This document shows, one piece after another, positions 1 through 12,820 of a stretch of 64,000 nt of DNA; the stretch's first letter is position 1, and the number at the start of each line of letters is the position of its first letter. The stretch covers positions 31,225,968 through 31,289,967 of the forward strand of contig NC_084704.1 of assembly GCF_033807575.1 (NCBI RefSeq), in the 5' to 3' direction. The notes under the pieces were generated by a model. It was not told the DNA's origin. It saw nothing but the letters and a program-made list of their open reading frames with translations, and ran no database searches. A program made the position numbers and the translations under genes. The stretch comes from Cydia pomonella. Its lineage: Eukaryota > Arthropoda > Insecta > Lepidoptera > Tortricidae.

Positions 1-364
1 GGAAGTTGAAATGTCGTATGTGGGTTAAAATGACACGGCAGATACAATGTTATGCGACTGGAACAATACGGTGGCTGTATCGTGGATTCCACTCCAGTAA
101 ATAGATGTTTCACGCTGATTGCGTTGTTCGCATGAATTACTTAGAGGATAATTAATAAAATAAATAAATCGATGGTTTTAATTAGTGTTGAATAAATGAT
201 TGGGATATTATTTATTTCGTCCTGAACGTGTTAGGGAACAGTTACTTAATAATCACAAAATTTCAGTGTGCTTTCAGACAGAGGCTGTTTTTGACAAATG
301 ATGAAAAAATTATTTATCTTTAGCTGACGCGTCAATTCTTAAAATTGGAATTTTTAAAACATTT
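1..364. other. AT-rich DNA, no gene seen
   Basis: AT-rich sequence with stops in all frames. I see no repeat family, RNA gene or coding signal in it. Confidence 0.5.
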
Positions 365-1026
365 AGGACTATGGCGAGCTGACGGTGAGTGGCGACACCG
401 CGGACCCCTATTCCAGAGGGCCCTTTTATTAGGCCCTCGCCTCTGCGCTTGCCTTCACCGGCCGGCCAGAGTGGAGTCGCAAGAGCGGGACCTATGCTCC
501 AGGTTGGAAGTGTAAAATGTCATAACGCCGGCGGCCTGCTGAACGGATTACCGGGATCTGGTTTCCGCAGACTCACCTCTCGACAACCTCACAGCCGCTC
601 CAAAGTGTTGCCCTATTGTCGCACTGTGCGTGCGGCCGTTGTGGGGCCCACTCAATGAGTTGGCAAGTCACCGCCTGTCTTACACAATTCCGAGACTGAT
701 TGTCACGGCAGGTGTCCGCTAGTCTCCTCCCATAGCCTATTATCCAGTCCATCCAACTTTCAAATCAATAGCCTTATGACCTTAGATCCCATCGCAGCAC
801 AAAAGTGCTGCACTGCTATAGTCTTTGCACCTGGCGGGGACCATCTCCGGATGTATCATATTGTGCGCTCGGAGATGGTATCCGCGACGTGTATCCCTTG
901 CTTGTAGATTAATTTGTCTTAAAGGGCCTCTGCGCTGTTGGCTTCGGCCCCACGTATGCCTCCCAAAGGTCCGGGACCCCATGGTCCCGAGATATGGTAA
1001 GACAGACAAATAATAATAATAATAAT
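365..1026 (+). repeat. GC-rich block ending in a (TAA)n run; possible LINE 3' region
   Basis: About 650 bp that is clearly more GC-rich than both flanks and ends in an uninterrupted (TAA)n run at 1010-1026. A GC-rich body with a short simple-repeat tail is the usual look of the 3' end of a non-LTR retrotransposon. The open frames inside are short and lack motifs. The LINE reading is inference; a conserved host element with a chance microsatellite is the alternative. Confidence 0.35.
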
Positions 1027-1559
1027 ACTGCTGGCCGAGGGTGACCGAGAAAATTGCGGAAAAGTAAATCTTTCAATAATGAATTTTACCTTTATCAATG
1101 ATTCGCCTTTGAAGGCTCCTAATATTGCAAGTTTTATAAGTGTAGTTTACTTTGCTTGTTTATAAAAGTTACAGACATTTTTAACTCTTACAAAAAATAA
1201 ATAAAAGTTTATGTTCCGCTGCAAGGCAAAGACCCCATAAAAGAAGATTGTAGAAGTGTTTAAAAATGGTAATGCGCGACGATTCCGCCGGCTTTACATC
1301 GGTTGGATCGCGTCAATTTTAATTAGAGCGGAATCTTCCCAATCCTTTTGTCATTGGTTCCAAGATCCGAAACCATTAAACAAGGTTCTGAGTGTTCGGC
1401 GGGTACATACTTACCGCCGCGGGTGTTCAGTCAGAGACACAACGGTGCCCGTAACTAAATACTAATATAGGTAGTATTTAATTGAATACGTATAAGCGGA
1501 ATAAGTAGCTTACTCATATGTTTTGAATCTTTGGAAATCAATGTGACCAGGCTGGGTAG
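1027..1559. other. Unrecognised DNA
   Basis: No coding, RNA or repeat signal recognised. A short open frame at 1256-1465 has no motif and looks like chance. Confidence 0.45.
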
Positions 1560-1654
1560 CACGGTCGCATTTTTATCGCCTGTCACCATACCTGTCACGA
1601 TCTAACAAGTATGTAAGTGCGAAAGTGACGGACATAGTGGACTATAAAAATTCG
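1560..1654. repeat. Palindromic MITE, GGTCGCATTTTTATC family, copy 1
   Basis: Starts with ACGGTCGCATTTTTATCG and holds the central word TAAGTGCGAAAGTGACG, shared with the copy at 8197-8298. The right arm (TATAAAAATTCG) is degraded. The family folds into one hairpin; no coding capacity. Confidence 0.65.
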
Positions 1655-4600
1655 AAATAGAGTTTTTTTTCAAATACTTATGATAAGTTTTGTATCAAAC
1701 GAGACTCGACATAGGTGTAAATGGTTGGGACCCCAGTCAGTTCAAGGGCCCTGTATTTTCATTTGAGTAACAGAAACATTAATGTGCGCAAAGCCTTATT
1801 TACAAAACCCTACGCTCCACTAAGAAAGGGTCTGCTAAATTTTAATGCATATAAAATGAGCGAATGTTGCTGGTGATTTTAATTATCATTTCTTATGAGC
1901 TTACTCCCGCCGCGCACTTCCACAAAACGTAATGTTTCACGAGAATAACTTAATTCCAAGACGCCAGTGTGTTAATACAATTAAGTGCTGCTTATGAATA
2001 TTTCAAAATAATTATTTTATTACACTATTACGTTATTTTTCATGAAAAATAAAATTAAGTACAATAATATTCTCAACGTATTAACTACTTTTAGTTCGTT
2101 AAATATTTACCAGAAACGCGAACACATTTTATCGTAGAAGGTTTTTGGTGTTTTTCTTTTGAACCAATGTTAAGTTTACAGTCTGGGCTAATTCATCACG
2201 AGTATAATTTATAAGAGAAAGTGTACAAAAATAAAACATTAGACCCACGTATGTAAACGGAATATCCCGGTGATTTAACCTTATTCAGAGTTGTCTTGAA
2301 ATAAGTAAATGAAACTTGTGTGCCTCTAATTCTGCGCTTATTCAGCTTTCATTCGAAAATTAGGCCGCTGTTCCACGGTCCCTCGAGAGTTTTGCAAATA
2401 AATACTACGGTCCTTGAGTAAACAAGATCCATGATTGCAGCAATACAGTTGTAGCTATATGGGTTATAGCTGTGCAAGGGTAACTAAAGCTACTAAAATA
2501 CCTATATGTACATATGATAATTATTTAAGCACTTGTATCGAACTTATACTCGTATTTTGAACGTGAACGTGTATCGGCCAAAGCGGTCAGCAATTGTTAA
2601 ACTTTTACTGTTAATGTATGTGTTTTTTTTTTTAAATGGCTGAAACGTCAAACATTGAATTAAAATGGGCTAATAGGTTGGAACTTTGTTTCGTTTTTAT
2701 TCGAGAAAAGGAACGCAAATAAAAACGCTGTTGAATTTACGTATCCCACCGTCTACCGTCGTCAGTTTTGTAACTTTTTTCGCTACTTTTAATTCAATAT
2801 ATTCGCCAGTATCACCTTGTATGTATTTTATTAATAAAAAGCTTTATGGTAAGCACCCGATAATCACGTACTTATTTTTGTAGTTATAGTGTATCCTCTG
2901 TAAAGCATTATAGCCCCTCGGTCTAACATACCTCTCATATACTTGTAATCACTGTAAACAATCTTGTTTAAAAGCTTTATTAGAATAAAAACTTACAATC
3001 TTATTGTGAGAAAGAACGAATAAGAAGAAGCAATAGTTGGTACCATGAACATTATTTTGTGGCAACAGCGGTGATTTTTCAATGAAGATGAAATAACAAA
3101 GTCACCAAGTGAATTAGACCAATGATTTTCTGTTCAGTATTAGGTAAGCATGGAATAATTACTCGTACCATAGGTATGAGCAAAACATCGACTTAAATTT
3201 TTATTTAGATATGACAGTTATTTTACTAAAGCGGGACTTTTAATTTCTAATTTCAAAAAAATCTAAAGAAACTTGATCAAAACCTCAGTAAAAAACATGT
3301 TTGTGTTATTTCTTAATCTCAATTTATATTTGCGAAAAAATGACGATATTAGTTTTGAATACATTTTGTTCTTTTTGAATATTCTTAAGCGGCTTTATGG
3401 AATAAAAAATATGTCTAGTCTAAATTGCTGAGTCTTATTATATAGTTATATAGTTTTTAGATCATTGTTCTTAAGCGAGATGAAGTTTTGAGAATAAATC
3501 ATTGCGCAGACTGCAAAGTTGGAGAGAGCTAGTAGCAAATTTAGCTTTTGAACTAAAATTAATCGTCCGTTGAGAACAAACTAGTTTCTGTAATTGTTTC
3601 CTAGTCTTTGACCCTCCGTTTTGTCTCAACTATTATAACTGTTCTGAATGTTTGATTAATAATAATTACTTTAATCGCCAGCTATTATTGTCGGCCGCCA
3701 CTTATAGTCCGAATAACGTAAGAATTGATGTTTGTCAAAAATTTTAATTATTTCAGTAACTCAGGTTAAGAGCGATTGGACCGGTTCCTGACGGTCGCAA
3801 TTTCATTTTCCGTGTGAAAAAAAAAGTAGTATTGCTTGCTAGATATGTGCTCGATATTAAAAATGTTTTCGCAATCATGAATGTCGTATGAAAATACGGA
3901 ACCCGCGCATGCACTAACCCGGTTTAAACAAAACTACATGTTTGATGAAGCCACATACGAATGTAAAATAATTACGATTTCTTAAACCTAAATAAAACCT
4001 TTGGACGCGAAATGAATCTCTTGAATGTCTAGTTAGTCTGTGGAGCCTCTATTGACGATAGAACCTTTGCCTTGGCCCAATTAGGGGCGAGGGATGAGTA
4101 CAAATTAAATTGTCGATTTCGTAAAACCGCCTTTGGGCTCTTGACCCTTGCGCTGATTGCGGAATAGTTTTGTACATGTCCTCTTCAAGTGAAATTAAAT
4201 TACGTTACTTGTCAAATCACCGTTATATAGTATATAATACCTACATATTGGTTTATGAAGTAAAGTCATATATACGTAGGTACGTTCATATAGTGGGTAA
4301 AAACTGAACGCAGATCGTGAAAACGAAATGAAATACCTAGCGATAAGGATATCTGTAGTTTTCGTCTGGTGGTATCAAATATTATGCAAACCCTTGCAAA
4401 TTATGAGCTAAAATGTCCTCTTAGTATCAATTCTAGAAGACATTTTAACTGCAAAAAGCGCTCTGGAAATTCAAACACTTGTACTTACGTCCCTTTGATA
4501 AAAGCAAATGCACTAGTTACATAGCCGGAGCAAGAAAATATACGCAAAAGTAGCATAAAGCACGTTTTCAAAATTTCACCTGCCATTTCCCTTCATACGG

Positions 4601-6407
4601 GAAGCATAGACTTGGATTGAAGCTGGTTAATTCGCAGCACAGCAAAATGGAAAAAAGAAATACAAAAGTATAAGCCTACCAGTTTTTCCACTACATCAAT
4701 GTAGAAAAAAGAGGATCTTACTGTCTTACAATAAGGCATAAGTGGTATGAATATAGTAGCTTGGTAGTCGAGCTCGTGAGCTTCATTTGGGCAAAGCGAG
4801 GTCAAACACTTAAACTCCGGAGATACAAGATTGCAGGCAAGTAGAAGCAAACGAAGCAAGGCTTCTGAATCGCTCGTGTGTATGGAGACTTTTGATGTTG
4901 GTCTTCGGGGTGCATTAATAAATCTAGTGGTTTTTACATGTCTGTTGAACAGAGTATTCAAAATTGCATCATGAAAATTTTGTTTTATAAGTCCACGTAA
5001 GTAAATAAATTAACAAATTAAATTTAATTAGTCATTGTTAGTAATGATATGATACACACCCATTTGGGACAAACAAAAAAAAGGAATCCTCAAAATCAAT
5101 TCATGATGGATGGAGTAATCGCGTAACCACCAAAAAGAGGGGAATTGTGAACAATCTCGTTTTTTTTCGTTGTTAAATAAATGACATATTTACCTTCCCA
5201 ATAAGTTGGTAGACTATTTAATACTTAGTTAATTATCATAATACTACGTTCTACCTTACTTATGTAGCCGTTTTGTTATTGACCAGTGCACACAAACATC
5301 AAGTGGCAGTCATTGAAAGGAACGGAAAATGGTGTGAAAGTCGTCTGAACTCCCCATCTCCTCGTAAAACGTAGTATCCTTACATGATGTCGATATTCCT
5401 AATGTACCTATGTGGTGAAGCAATATACGAGTATTTCTTGCTCTCTGATTAGGTGATATTATTACGAATTTTGAAGTTAAATTTACACTGGTCACCCTTA
5501 CATGAGACGCCGGTTAGCGACGGGAAAAATAGCCTGGGCAGATACAGCTTTTCACTCCTGCGTTAGTAGAGCGGCGCGAACCAACGCATCATCTATTTCT
5601 AAAGGCGTGTGAATACTCGCAAATACACGCACCTTAGTGCGTTGAATCGACTGTGTACTTTATCCTGACAAACAGGGAATAGTGTGGAATAGTGAGGAAT
5701 GGTGCCACTATTCCTAAGCAAAGTAGCTTGTGTGAATGCGTATTCTGAATGGGGAGGATGTTGTGACGCATGTGTACTTTTAGATATTTTGTAGACGAGC
5801 ATTGTTGAAGCATTTTATTCTTAAAGTTGCTATATTCACTCATTCTTTATATTGTTCTTATGGTTTAGTTTTCATTAAAAAGAGATTTTTTAATAATAAT
5901 GGATTGGCTAGGCTAGGCAAACCATCATATTTAAATTGTTTGACCGGTAATTTTCAGACAAAGGTATATTCATTAGTATTTAGTACAGTGAAAATGCAAA
6001 TTCATTTATTGAATCCAACCATAAATAACATAAAGTTTATTATGTTCTCTAAGCTACGACCGAGATATAAAAAACATAAGATAAAGAACATAACATATAA
6101 ACTTCACATAAACGTCACGGACATTATATGTCCAAGTACACTTTCGCCAATCCGGCAGTAATCCTAACACAAGAGAGCCAGATTAAAATAATAAATGTAA
6201 AATGTTTTAATTTATTTCGTAGAAATTCAATATACTAAAAAAAACATTGAAAATTTAAGCGCGGATAGTAAACTTGGACATAATTTATAATGGTCATTTG
6301 CACCCCTATTTTGGTGTCAGATTAAGTACTAGATGTACCGGACCATCGAAGTTTCAGATTATAAAGATTCCACTCTAAATACATAAACACAAAGATTAAT
6401 ATTTAAT
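1655..6407. other. Long AT-rich stretch, no gene recognised
   Basis: About 4.7 kb of stop-dense AT-rich DNA. I found no exon-like block, RNA gene or repeat family. Only small hairpins occur, such as AAAATGTC/GACATTTT at 4410-4446. The short open frames in it (4593-4961 and 5802-6161, for example) have no motif and compositional bias typical of chance frames. Confidence 0.45.
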
Positions 6408-6439
6408 AGTTTAACTAAATATAAATATTTAGTTAAACT
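6408..6439. repeat. Perfect 15-bp palindrome
   Basis: AGTTTAACTAAATAT and its exact reverse complement are separated by two A bases. The sequence is AT-rich, so it could be a chance cruciform-prone site or a MITE relic. Confidence 0.6.
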
Positions 6440-6711
6440 GATATTGACTTTGTCAGCACCGAACGATAATGATGCATATTTTGATGAACATAAATTATTA
6501 CGCCAACTAGACTGATTGTGCCGCCATCGGCGTGTAAATTTGCGTCAATTTGGATCGGTTTACCACTGGAATCATTAAATGCGCATTGATAATATTCGTT
6601 ACATGCGATTTTACTATTGTTTCTTTTGAAATGGATTTTGTTCTTGGCAAACCTCACTTGGCCACTTCTAATAGCTAAGTACGTTAATGTAATGTAATCA
6701 TTGGATATATA

Positions 6712-6805
6712 TTTTTTTTATAGAGTTCGGTACCTCAGTCAGCAACAACGGAACTCTAATAGGATCGCTTTATAACGTTGTCCGTCTATCCATCTGTCAA
6801 GGTTC
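6712..6805 (-). repeat. GGGTTCCG/CGGAACCC repeat, 5'-truncated divergent copy
   Basis: Read on the minus strand it ends in a pyrimidine-paired version of CGGAACCCTAAAAA, preceded by a GACAGATGGATAGACGG-like run. This is the 3' end shared by the repeats at 9274, 12265, 15252, 20428 and 54220. Confidence 0.55.
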
Positions 6806-7468
6806 TTTCTCAGGAACTTGTAGAAGTAAAGATTTGAAGTTTAAATTAAATATTCAGGCTACTGTTGGAGTAGTGAAAAAATATCGCAATCTAAAGATAA
6901 GGCCGTTTTTGTTGCATATTTTGATGCTCGCAGAAGAATCAAAGCCTAATGGGGGACTTCCCGTTGACCTAAAATCATGAAATTTTGCAAGAAGCAATGC
7001 CATGTAATAAAAGAAGTCCGAAAATCGTAAATTTTAGTTACACCACTATTCTTTTTTTCATTATCTAATATGAAGTTGGTAAACTAACCGCGACCTATGG
7101 TGATGTATAGGAATAACAGTTATGCAACGGCAAAGTTTGAAAATGATGTACGAGTGAGTGTCGTCCATAAGTGTAGTCTGTAGATTGTACTATACTAAGG
7201 GATGTCATGTAGTTTTATAGTTGCATTGTTTTTTTTATTTCATATTTGCAACAACGTCGGGTGCACGGAATATTCCCGTATCGTATGACGTCTTCACCCC
7301 TCCAATTATCCGGAGCCGCCTCCGCACACACCATCAAAGATAGTTGACATTGCGACGTCAAACGACGCTTCCGACACACGTCCTGGAGGCGCATTATTTG
7401 CGTCAATATCGTACAATGCTACTTTGTTATGTTTATTTATCATTAAGACGATATTTAAGCTTTAAGCT

Positions 7469-7560
7469 GAGCTGGTGGCATAGTAGTACGGCGTGCGAAT
7501 TTCAAAGAGGTCGGGAGTTTGAACCCCTACTTGTTACAATAGTTTTCTTAGATTTTGTCT
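7469..7560 (+). repeat. tRNA-derived SINE head, family 2 (divergent)
   Basis: Contains a pol III A box like TGGCATAGTAG (7476-7486) and a B box like GGGAGTTTGAACCCC (7513-7527), spaced as in tRNA. It matches the head of the SINE at 45990. The body after the head is not recognisable. The 114-codon frame crossing it is therefore not a gene. Confidence 0.6.
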
Positions 7561-8196
7561 ATCTCCTAAATATAATTTTATATGTATTAAAAAAGAAGGA
7601 GGTTACTAATTCGTCCGTATTTTTGTTGGTATGTTACCTCAGAACTCCGTCGTATTTGTACCGATTTGGAAAATTATTTTTTGTTTGAAAGAAGGAACAT
7701 AACATAAAGTTCCAGGTTGGTCTCATTTTTGCCAAAACTCAGTTTTGGAATCCATGAGGAATTGAGGGAAATCCTCAAACCTTTATATTGCATTTTATCG
7801 TTTTGAAGTCTATTTTCTTATTTTCAAATTCAATTGCTCTTTAGTGAAGGAAATCAGCTTGTGAAAAACCTTCTGAGTGAAAAAATCTGATAGAATTCGC
7901 TATAAAACCAGTGTCTGTGTCAATTTTGAACTGGAAGTTTATATCAATTTTCAGTTGTATCAGTTATGATACAACTTTGGGAACAAATCAAATTATTTAA
8001 TCAAAATTGTGATTTATGTTTTTTTTTTGTTGGGTTGGATACAACCTTGACAATCGTCTTGACTGTTTGCGCATCTAACGCACGACATTCACTTCATTTT
8101 GCACCAATCAGAGTGAGCGATCTTCAAGGTCGTATGGAAATGAGGCCAAAACCATAACAAATTCTTAAATCTGAATCAGACTCCTGTAGGGCTAAG

Positions 8197-8298
8197 ATGG
8201 TTCGTTTTTAATCATCTGTCATCATGCCTGTCCTATTCTAATAAGTATACAAGTGCGAAAGTGACGCATGATATGACAAATGATAAAAATGCGACCAT
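8197..8298. repeat. Palindromic MITE, GGTCGCATTTTTATC family, copy 2
   Basis: Left end ATGGTTCGTTTTTAATCAT pairs with right end GATAAAAATGCGACCAT; the centre has AAGTGCGAAAGTGACGCATG. The complete hairpin shows the structure that copy 1 has partly lost. Confidence 0.7.
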
Positions 8299-8389
8299 GA
8301 TACCGCCACAGGTATGTTACAAGCTTTTATTTAACTTTTATATCTTTTTTTATCAAGTATGTGCAAAGTATGTACCTAACTATGTTTGT

Positions 8390-8642
8390 ACGGGTCAAAT
8401 CTTGCAAGATAATTTTGACCCACTTCCCGGTTGCTGCTGAAGCTGAAAATTTGCATGTACCTATATGTAAGTCAGGTAATAATGTATCTGATGATGGAGA
8501 CAGCAGCCTTCTGTGGCCACACATGAACTCTTTGATATAATGACGCAAAATAATTGTGTTCGGCGTTTTTAGAATTGTCTTGATGAGTATTAGTTGCATG
8601 TAGAAAAAGTAAAGCAAAAATGAAAATTTTGTCAAAAAACTT
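8390..8642 (+). repeat. Interspersed repeat related to 49902-50160
   Basis: Shares an ordered series of words with the copy at 49902: TCAAATCTTG, CACTTCC, AGCTGAAA, CTGATGATG and AACTCT. It ends in TTTTGTCAAAA. Family not named; non-coding. Confidence 0.6.
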
Positions 8643-8660
8643 ATTTTAAAGCTAATGACT

Positions 8661-8760
8661 TTTTATATTACGTTGGTGGCAAACAAGCTTAGAGCCGGCT
8701 GATGGTAAATAGTCTTCGTGGCGTAACCTATGTACGGAGGTCCGGAGGACTTCTCTTATT
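8661..8760 (+). repeat. GTGGCAAACAAGC repeat, divergent copy
   Basis: Contains GGTGGCAAACAAGC, CTGATGGTAAATAGTCTTCG and CCTATGTACG in the order seen in the cleaner copy at 16415-16525. Confidence 0.6.
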
Positions 8761-9273
8761 CGAAATATCCCCATGGTGACCACACAGCCCAACGGTATTA
8801 AAATTACGACCCAAAAATTCGTACTCAACTGTGGTTATATTACGGCTCGGCTGGCGTGATTTTAATGAAGAGCGTGTAAAATTTTTTGACAACCATTTCA
8901 TTGTTTTCTCGCGCTCCGCTCGCCGGCCTGCAATCTGCAGGCTTATTGTCCAGAATGCGGCTATATTTTTAAATTAAGTATAAACGTTTTATTTTATTTT
9001 AGATGTCACCCGATGAGTTCGTCACATGATTTAACTGCTGTCCCTTTCTAATATATGGCACTATTCCTTTCGGCTATTTAGGGTTGTCAAGATTCAAACC
9101 ATTATCTTATCTGTGGTTATACACGCAAAGGGACGTCAAGTTGTGCCAACCCTAATAATTTCTCGTAGCAATGTTGAACCGAACAGAGCCGAGAATGCTC
9201 GAAAGGATCAGTTTTGCCCCACTGGTATTGGGAAAATAACACAAAAATTTGTAGAACATATGAAGACTAAAAA

Positions 9274-9899
9274 CCTGCCAAGAGCATGTCGGGCTATGCT
9301 CAGAGTAGGGTTCCGTAGTCACTCTTCCGTCACAATAAGCTAAACTTGAGCTTAAAGTATGGTAGATTTGTTAACCAAGGGATGAACTGTGGGTGTACGT
9401 CTTTTTACTATGAAGGGGAAACTTTTAGCGATAACTCAAAAACAACTAAACTGATCATATCCGCTATAGTTTTCATTTAATGTCTTTCTTAAGCTCTACT
9501 TCCAAGGTTTTTTTCATATTTTTTGGACCTATGGTTCAAAAGTTAGAGGGAGGGGACACATTTTTTTTTCTTTCGGAGCAATTATCTCCGATTATATTCA
9601 CTTTATCAATCAAATGTTTGTTGAAGACCCCTATTAGTTTTTAAAGACCTTTCGAACGATATCCCACACTGTAGGGTTGAAGCAGAAAAAAATGTTCACA
9701 CCCACTTTACGTCTAAAAAAAATTAAAGTTTTAGATTTTATTGTACGACTTTGTCGGCTTTATTGATTTATATATCCATGCCAAATTTCAGCTTTCTAGC
9801 ACTAACGACCACGGAGCAAATCCTCGGACAGACAGACAGACAGACGGACGGACATGGCGAAACTATAAGGGTTCCTTGTTGACTACGGAACCCTAAAAA
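9274..9899 (+). repeat. GGGTTCCG repeat, full-length copy with GAGCATGTCGGGC head
   Basis: Starts CCTGCCAAGAGCATGTCGGG, then GGGTTCCGTAGT, and ends with a GACAGACAGACGGACGGACA run followed by CTACGGAACCCTAAAAAG. About 626 bp and non-coding. The fixed right end with A-rich tail and the frequent 5' truncation of sister copies (11402, 23468) suggest spread by target-primed reverse transcription, but no enzyme is encoded. Confidence 0.7.
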
Positions 9900-10087
9900 G
9901 GGGTTTTCTAGAGATAAGACCTACCTAGATCGATTTTTCGCCGCCGAAAACCCCCATACAGCAAATTTCATCGAAATAGAGCCGTTTCCGAGATCCCCGA
10001 TACGAGTATATACACATACTTCATTATATTCTCCAATAGAACAAGACTCCAACGAACTCAAACAGATAATACTTTATAGTTTAGGTA

Positions 10088-10307
10088 CAGTCAGCATCAG
10101 AAGTAGCGGATCAAATAACGCTTCATAAGTATCTACAACTTTGTATCAGCTTAACAAAAATTGATGTCTTTAATATAGAACAAGTGGGACTGTAAAAGAT
10201 ATACTTTTGAACGTGAATTTTAGAAATGTATCTATATTTGGAAAAGTTATCCGAGATGTCAGATACTTTCGGCGCGTTGTTTCATCCGCTACTATTGATG
10301 CTGACCC
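10088..10307 (+). mobile_element. CAGTCAGCATC MITE, copy 1
   Basis: 220-bp element with inverted ends CAGTCAGCATCAGAAGTAGC and CTACTATTGATGCTGAC, flanked by TA on both sides. TA target duplication fits a Tc1/mariner-type transposase supplied in trans. Sister copies: 35007, 55978, 57724, 62193. Confidence 0.8.
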
Positions 10308-10793
10308 TACCTATACGTACTCTTTTGATTACTATATAATACTATGTAACTAATAAGTTATTAAACTATATATTCATTAAGTAAATTCTCAATTCTTTTA
10401 TCTATTGTATTTATTCTTTTTCAGCTCAATATAGTACGAAAACGTACCATTCTATTTTACTTTGCAGTTTCCAATGTTTTTATAATACATAATATTTTTT
10501 CATAAAAGTATACTTAAAGGATGAATCATTTACATTTTATGTCCACAGTTATAATCTAAAGCTATTGTTATAGCCGAATAAAAATAGATTCTTTCAAAAT
10601 AAAGCAATTGAAAACGTGACGAGACTGTAAATAACCTTTTCAATGTGTCATGGCATAGAATTGGAGGCGAATTTATATTACATCAAAACAATGAAATCGG
10701 ATTTTATACCTATACAAAGTGAACCGTTTACAGTCATAACATTATGACAAACAAACAAAAATGACAATTGAGCATTAGGTTATTATACCGGCC

Positions 10794-10858
10794 AAGAGCA
10801 TGTCGGGCCGTCCGTCAAAATAGGCAGACTATTTTGACGGACGGCCCGACATGCTCTT
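10794..10858. repeat. Perfect 30-bp inverted repeat, 5-nt loop
   Basis: Arms 10794-10823 and 10829-10858 are exact reverse complements with loop GCAGA. The arm begins with AAGAGCATGTCGGGC, the head of the repeat at 9274, so the palindrome joins two heads of that family. The transcript would be a long perfect stem. Confidence 0.9.
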
Positions 10859-10860
10859 TT

Positions 10861-10907
10861 ACAATGCGTAACTTTTGTTACAAATTGTAACAAAAGCTAC
10901 GCATTGT
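10861..10907. repeat. Second hairpin, 21-bp arms
   Basis: Arms 10861-10881 and 10887-10907 (ACAATGCGTAACTTTTGTTAC) match at 20 of 21 positions with a 5-nt loop. Only two bases separate it from the previous hairpin. Downstream DNA to about 11400 is rich in TATAACATT and TGTAAC words but has no gene. Confidence 0.85.
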
Positions 10908-11401
10908 TATCATGTTATGTAACGTTGTATAACTTTTAATGACCAATTTACAACTCGATATACAAAATACCATATAATAACGACTGCTATGCAAAAATAA
11001 TTATCCAGTAATTACAAAAAGTTACATTTCTAAATAAATACAACATGTCACATTAAAATTAAATATAAATAAAATAACATTCAAGCTTCAAACTATAAAA
11101 CTAAATCTAAAATAATCCCCCCTGGATTTAACTTTTTTTTAAATGTTTTATAACATTATAAAACATATTTGATGTTATAAGCGCTCCCAGACTGAACACT
11201 TTTTTTTATATAACATTTACATAAGATAAGAACTTATAACTTTTTTACTATTTGTGATAAAGTTATAAAACAATTGTTAATGAATATCTATTTTGTTGTT
11301 CAACATGTTACGCATTTTTACCAGTGTGGAAGCATTTTTAACATCTAACAAGTTGTAACAAATTTATATAACATTCTGTAACACCAATATCGGAGCACCA
11401 T

Positions 11402-11562
11402 AAGGACAGTTTTTTTTCCGATAGCTCAAAAGTCGCTTAACTGATCATGTTTGCTATAGTTTTTATTGAATGTCTTTATTAAGCTCTACTTTCACAATTC
11501 TTTCTATATTTTCTATCGGAGCGATTATTGTCGAAACATTTCGATTAAAAACATTTTGCCAT
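11402..11562 (+). repeat. Internal fragment of the 9274-type repeat
   Basis: Shares with 9274-9899 the series AGCTCAAAAGTCGC, ACTGATCAT, CTATAGTTTT, TTAAGCTCTACTT and CGGAGCGATTAT. Both ends are missing. Confidence 0.65.
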
Positions 11563-12264
11563 AAACCATCAGATGTCGTGTGTGTAGGCAAAGTGACAAC
11601 CCTAGCGTACAAGTGCATAATCAAGATAAATGACGGTTAATGGTGAGTGACCACGGACGTAACGTCACGTTCGAAACGTTAGGCCAAATAATAAAAGTAA
11701 GTGCACGCGATTAAGTGCCGTTATCAGTTTTTAAAATTACAAGTGAAATGTGTGTTAGTTTAAATAATCATCATTCCACCAAAAACGTTTCATGAAAAAT
11801 ATTGCCAAGATACCATAAGGCTCGCACTGTCAAAGAGTTATCATATCTCATGTAGAGCCAAGCTTCTAACTCTACAAGCCTTATCTTCACAAGCTCTACA
11901 CCTTTACCTTTCCACACCTTTTTCTGGTTTTAGTCAAAACATGTGTCTTGGTCGTTTCGTTACTACAAGAACTATTGTATAACAGAAAAGGAATGAACAG
12001 TGAATACATGTGATGAACAGTGTATAAGGAATGAATAGTGAATACTTAAAGAAAAAATGGTGAAAGTGAATAGACAATTTTATTTTATTTTATTATTATT
12101 GATTGCTCTCATGCTAATTTTATGTGTAAGTATCCAAAATTCTCATATTGCTACTGTAAATATTGATTTGTCTTTCACCTGTTAGTGTTTGATCCTTTCG
12201 CATTTTCTCAAAGGTTAGCAGGAAGAGATCCCTTTTAGGGATAAGTGCGCCTTTGTACATACCA
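11563..12264. other. Unrecognised DNA
   Basis: AT-rich sequence with no exon, RNA gene or clear repeat family recognised. Confidence 0.4.
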
Positions 12265-12820
12265 TTTTTAGGGTTCCGTAGCCAAATGGCAAAAAACGGA
12301 ACCCTTATAGATTCGTCATGTCCGTCTGTCTGTCCGATTATGTCACCGCCACTTTTTTCCGAAACTATAAGAGCTATACTGTTCAAACTTGGTAAGTAGA
12401 TGTATTCTATGAACCGCATTAGGATTTTTACACAAAAATAGAAAAAAAAACAATAAATTTTGGGGGTTCCCCATACTTAGAACTGAAACTCAAAAAATCT
12501 TTTTTCATCAAACGCATACGTGTGGGGTATCTATGGATAGGTCTTCAAAAATTATATTGAGGTTTCTAATATCATTTTTTTCTAAACTGAATAGTTTGCG
12601 CGAGAGACACTTCCAAAGTGGTAAAATGTGTGTCCCCCCCCCCCGTAACTTCTAAAATAACAGAATGAAAAATCTAAAAAAAATATATGTTATACATTAC
12701 CATGCAAACTTCCACCGAAAATTGGTTTGAACGAGATCTAGTAAGTAGTTTTTTTAATACGTCGTAAATGGTACGGAACCCTTCATGGGCGAGTCCGACT
12801 CGCACTTGGCCGCTTTTTTT
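12265..12820 (-). repeat. GGGTTCCG repeat, full-length copy with GCGAGTCGGACTCGC head
   Basis: On the minus strand it starts GCGGCCAAGTGCGAGTCGG and GGGTTCCGTACC. It ends with a GACAGACAGACGGACATGACG run, GGGTTCCGTTTTTTGCC and CTACGGAACCCTAAAAA. About 550 bp, no coding frame. This is the most complete copy of this subtype here; 15252 and 54220 are 5'-truncated relatives. Confidence 0.75.

Noticed and set aside
7344..7688. 114-codon open frame as a gene
   Set aside because: It runs straight through a tRNA-derived SINE head and has no motif.
9080..9153. MITE with AGGGTTG...CAACCCT ends
   Set aside because: Only about 7 terminal bases pair; beyond that the arms do not match.
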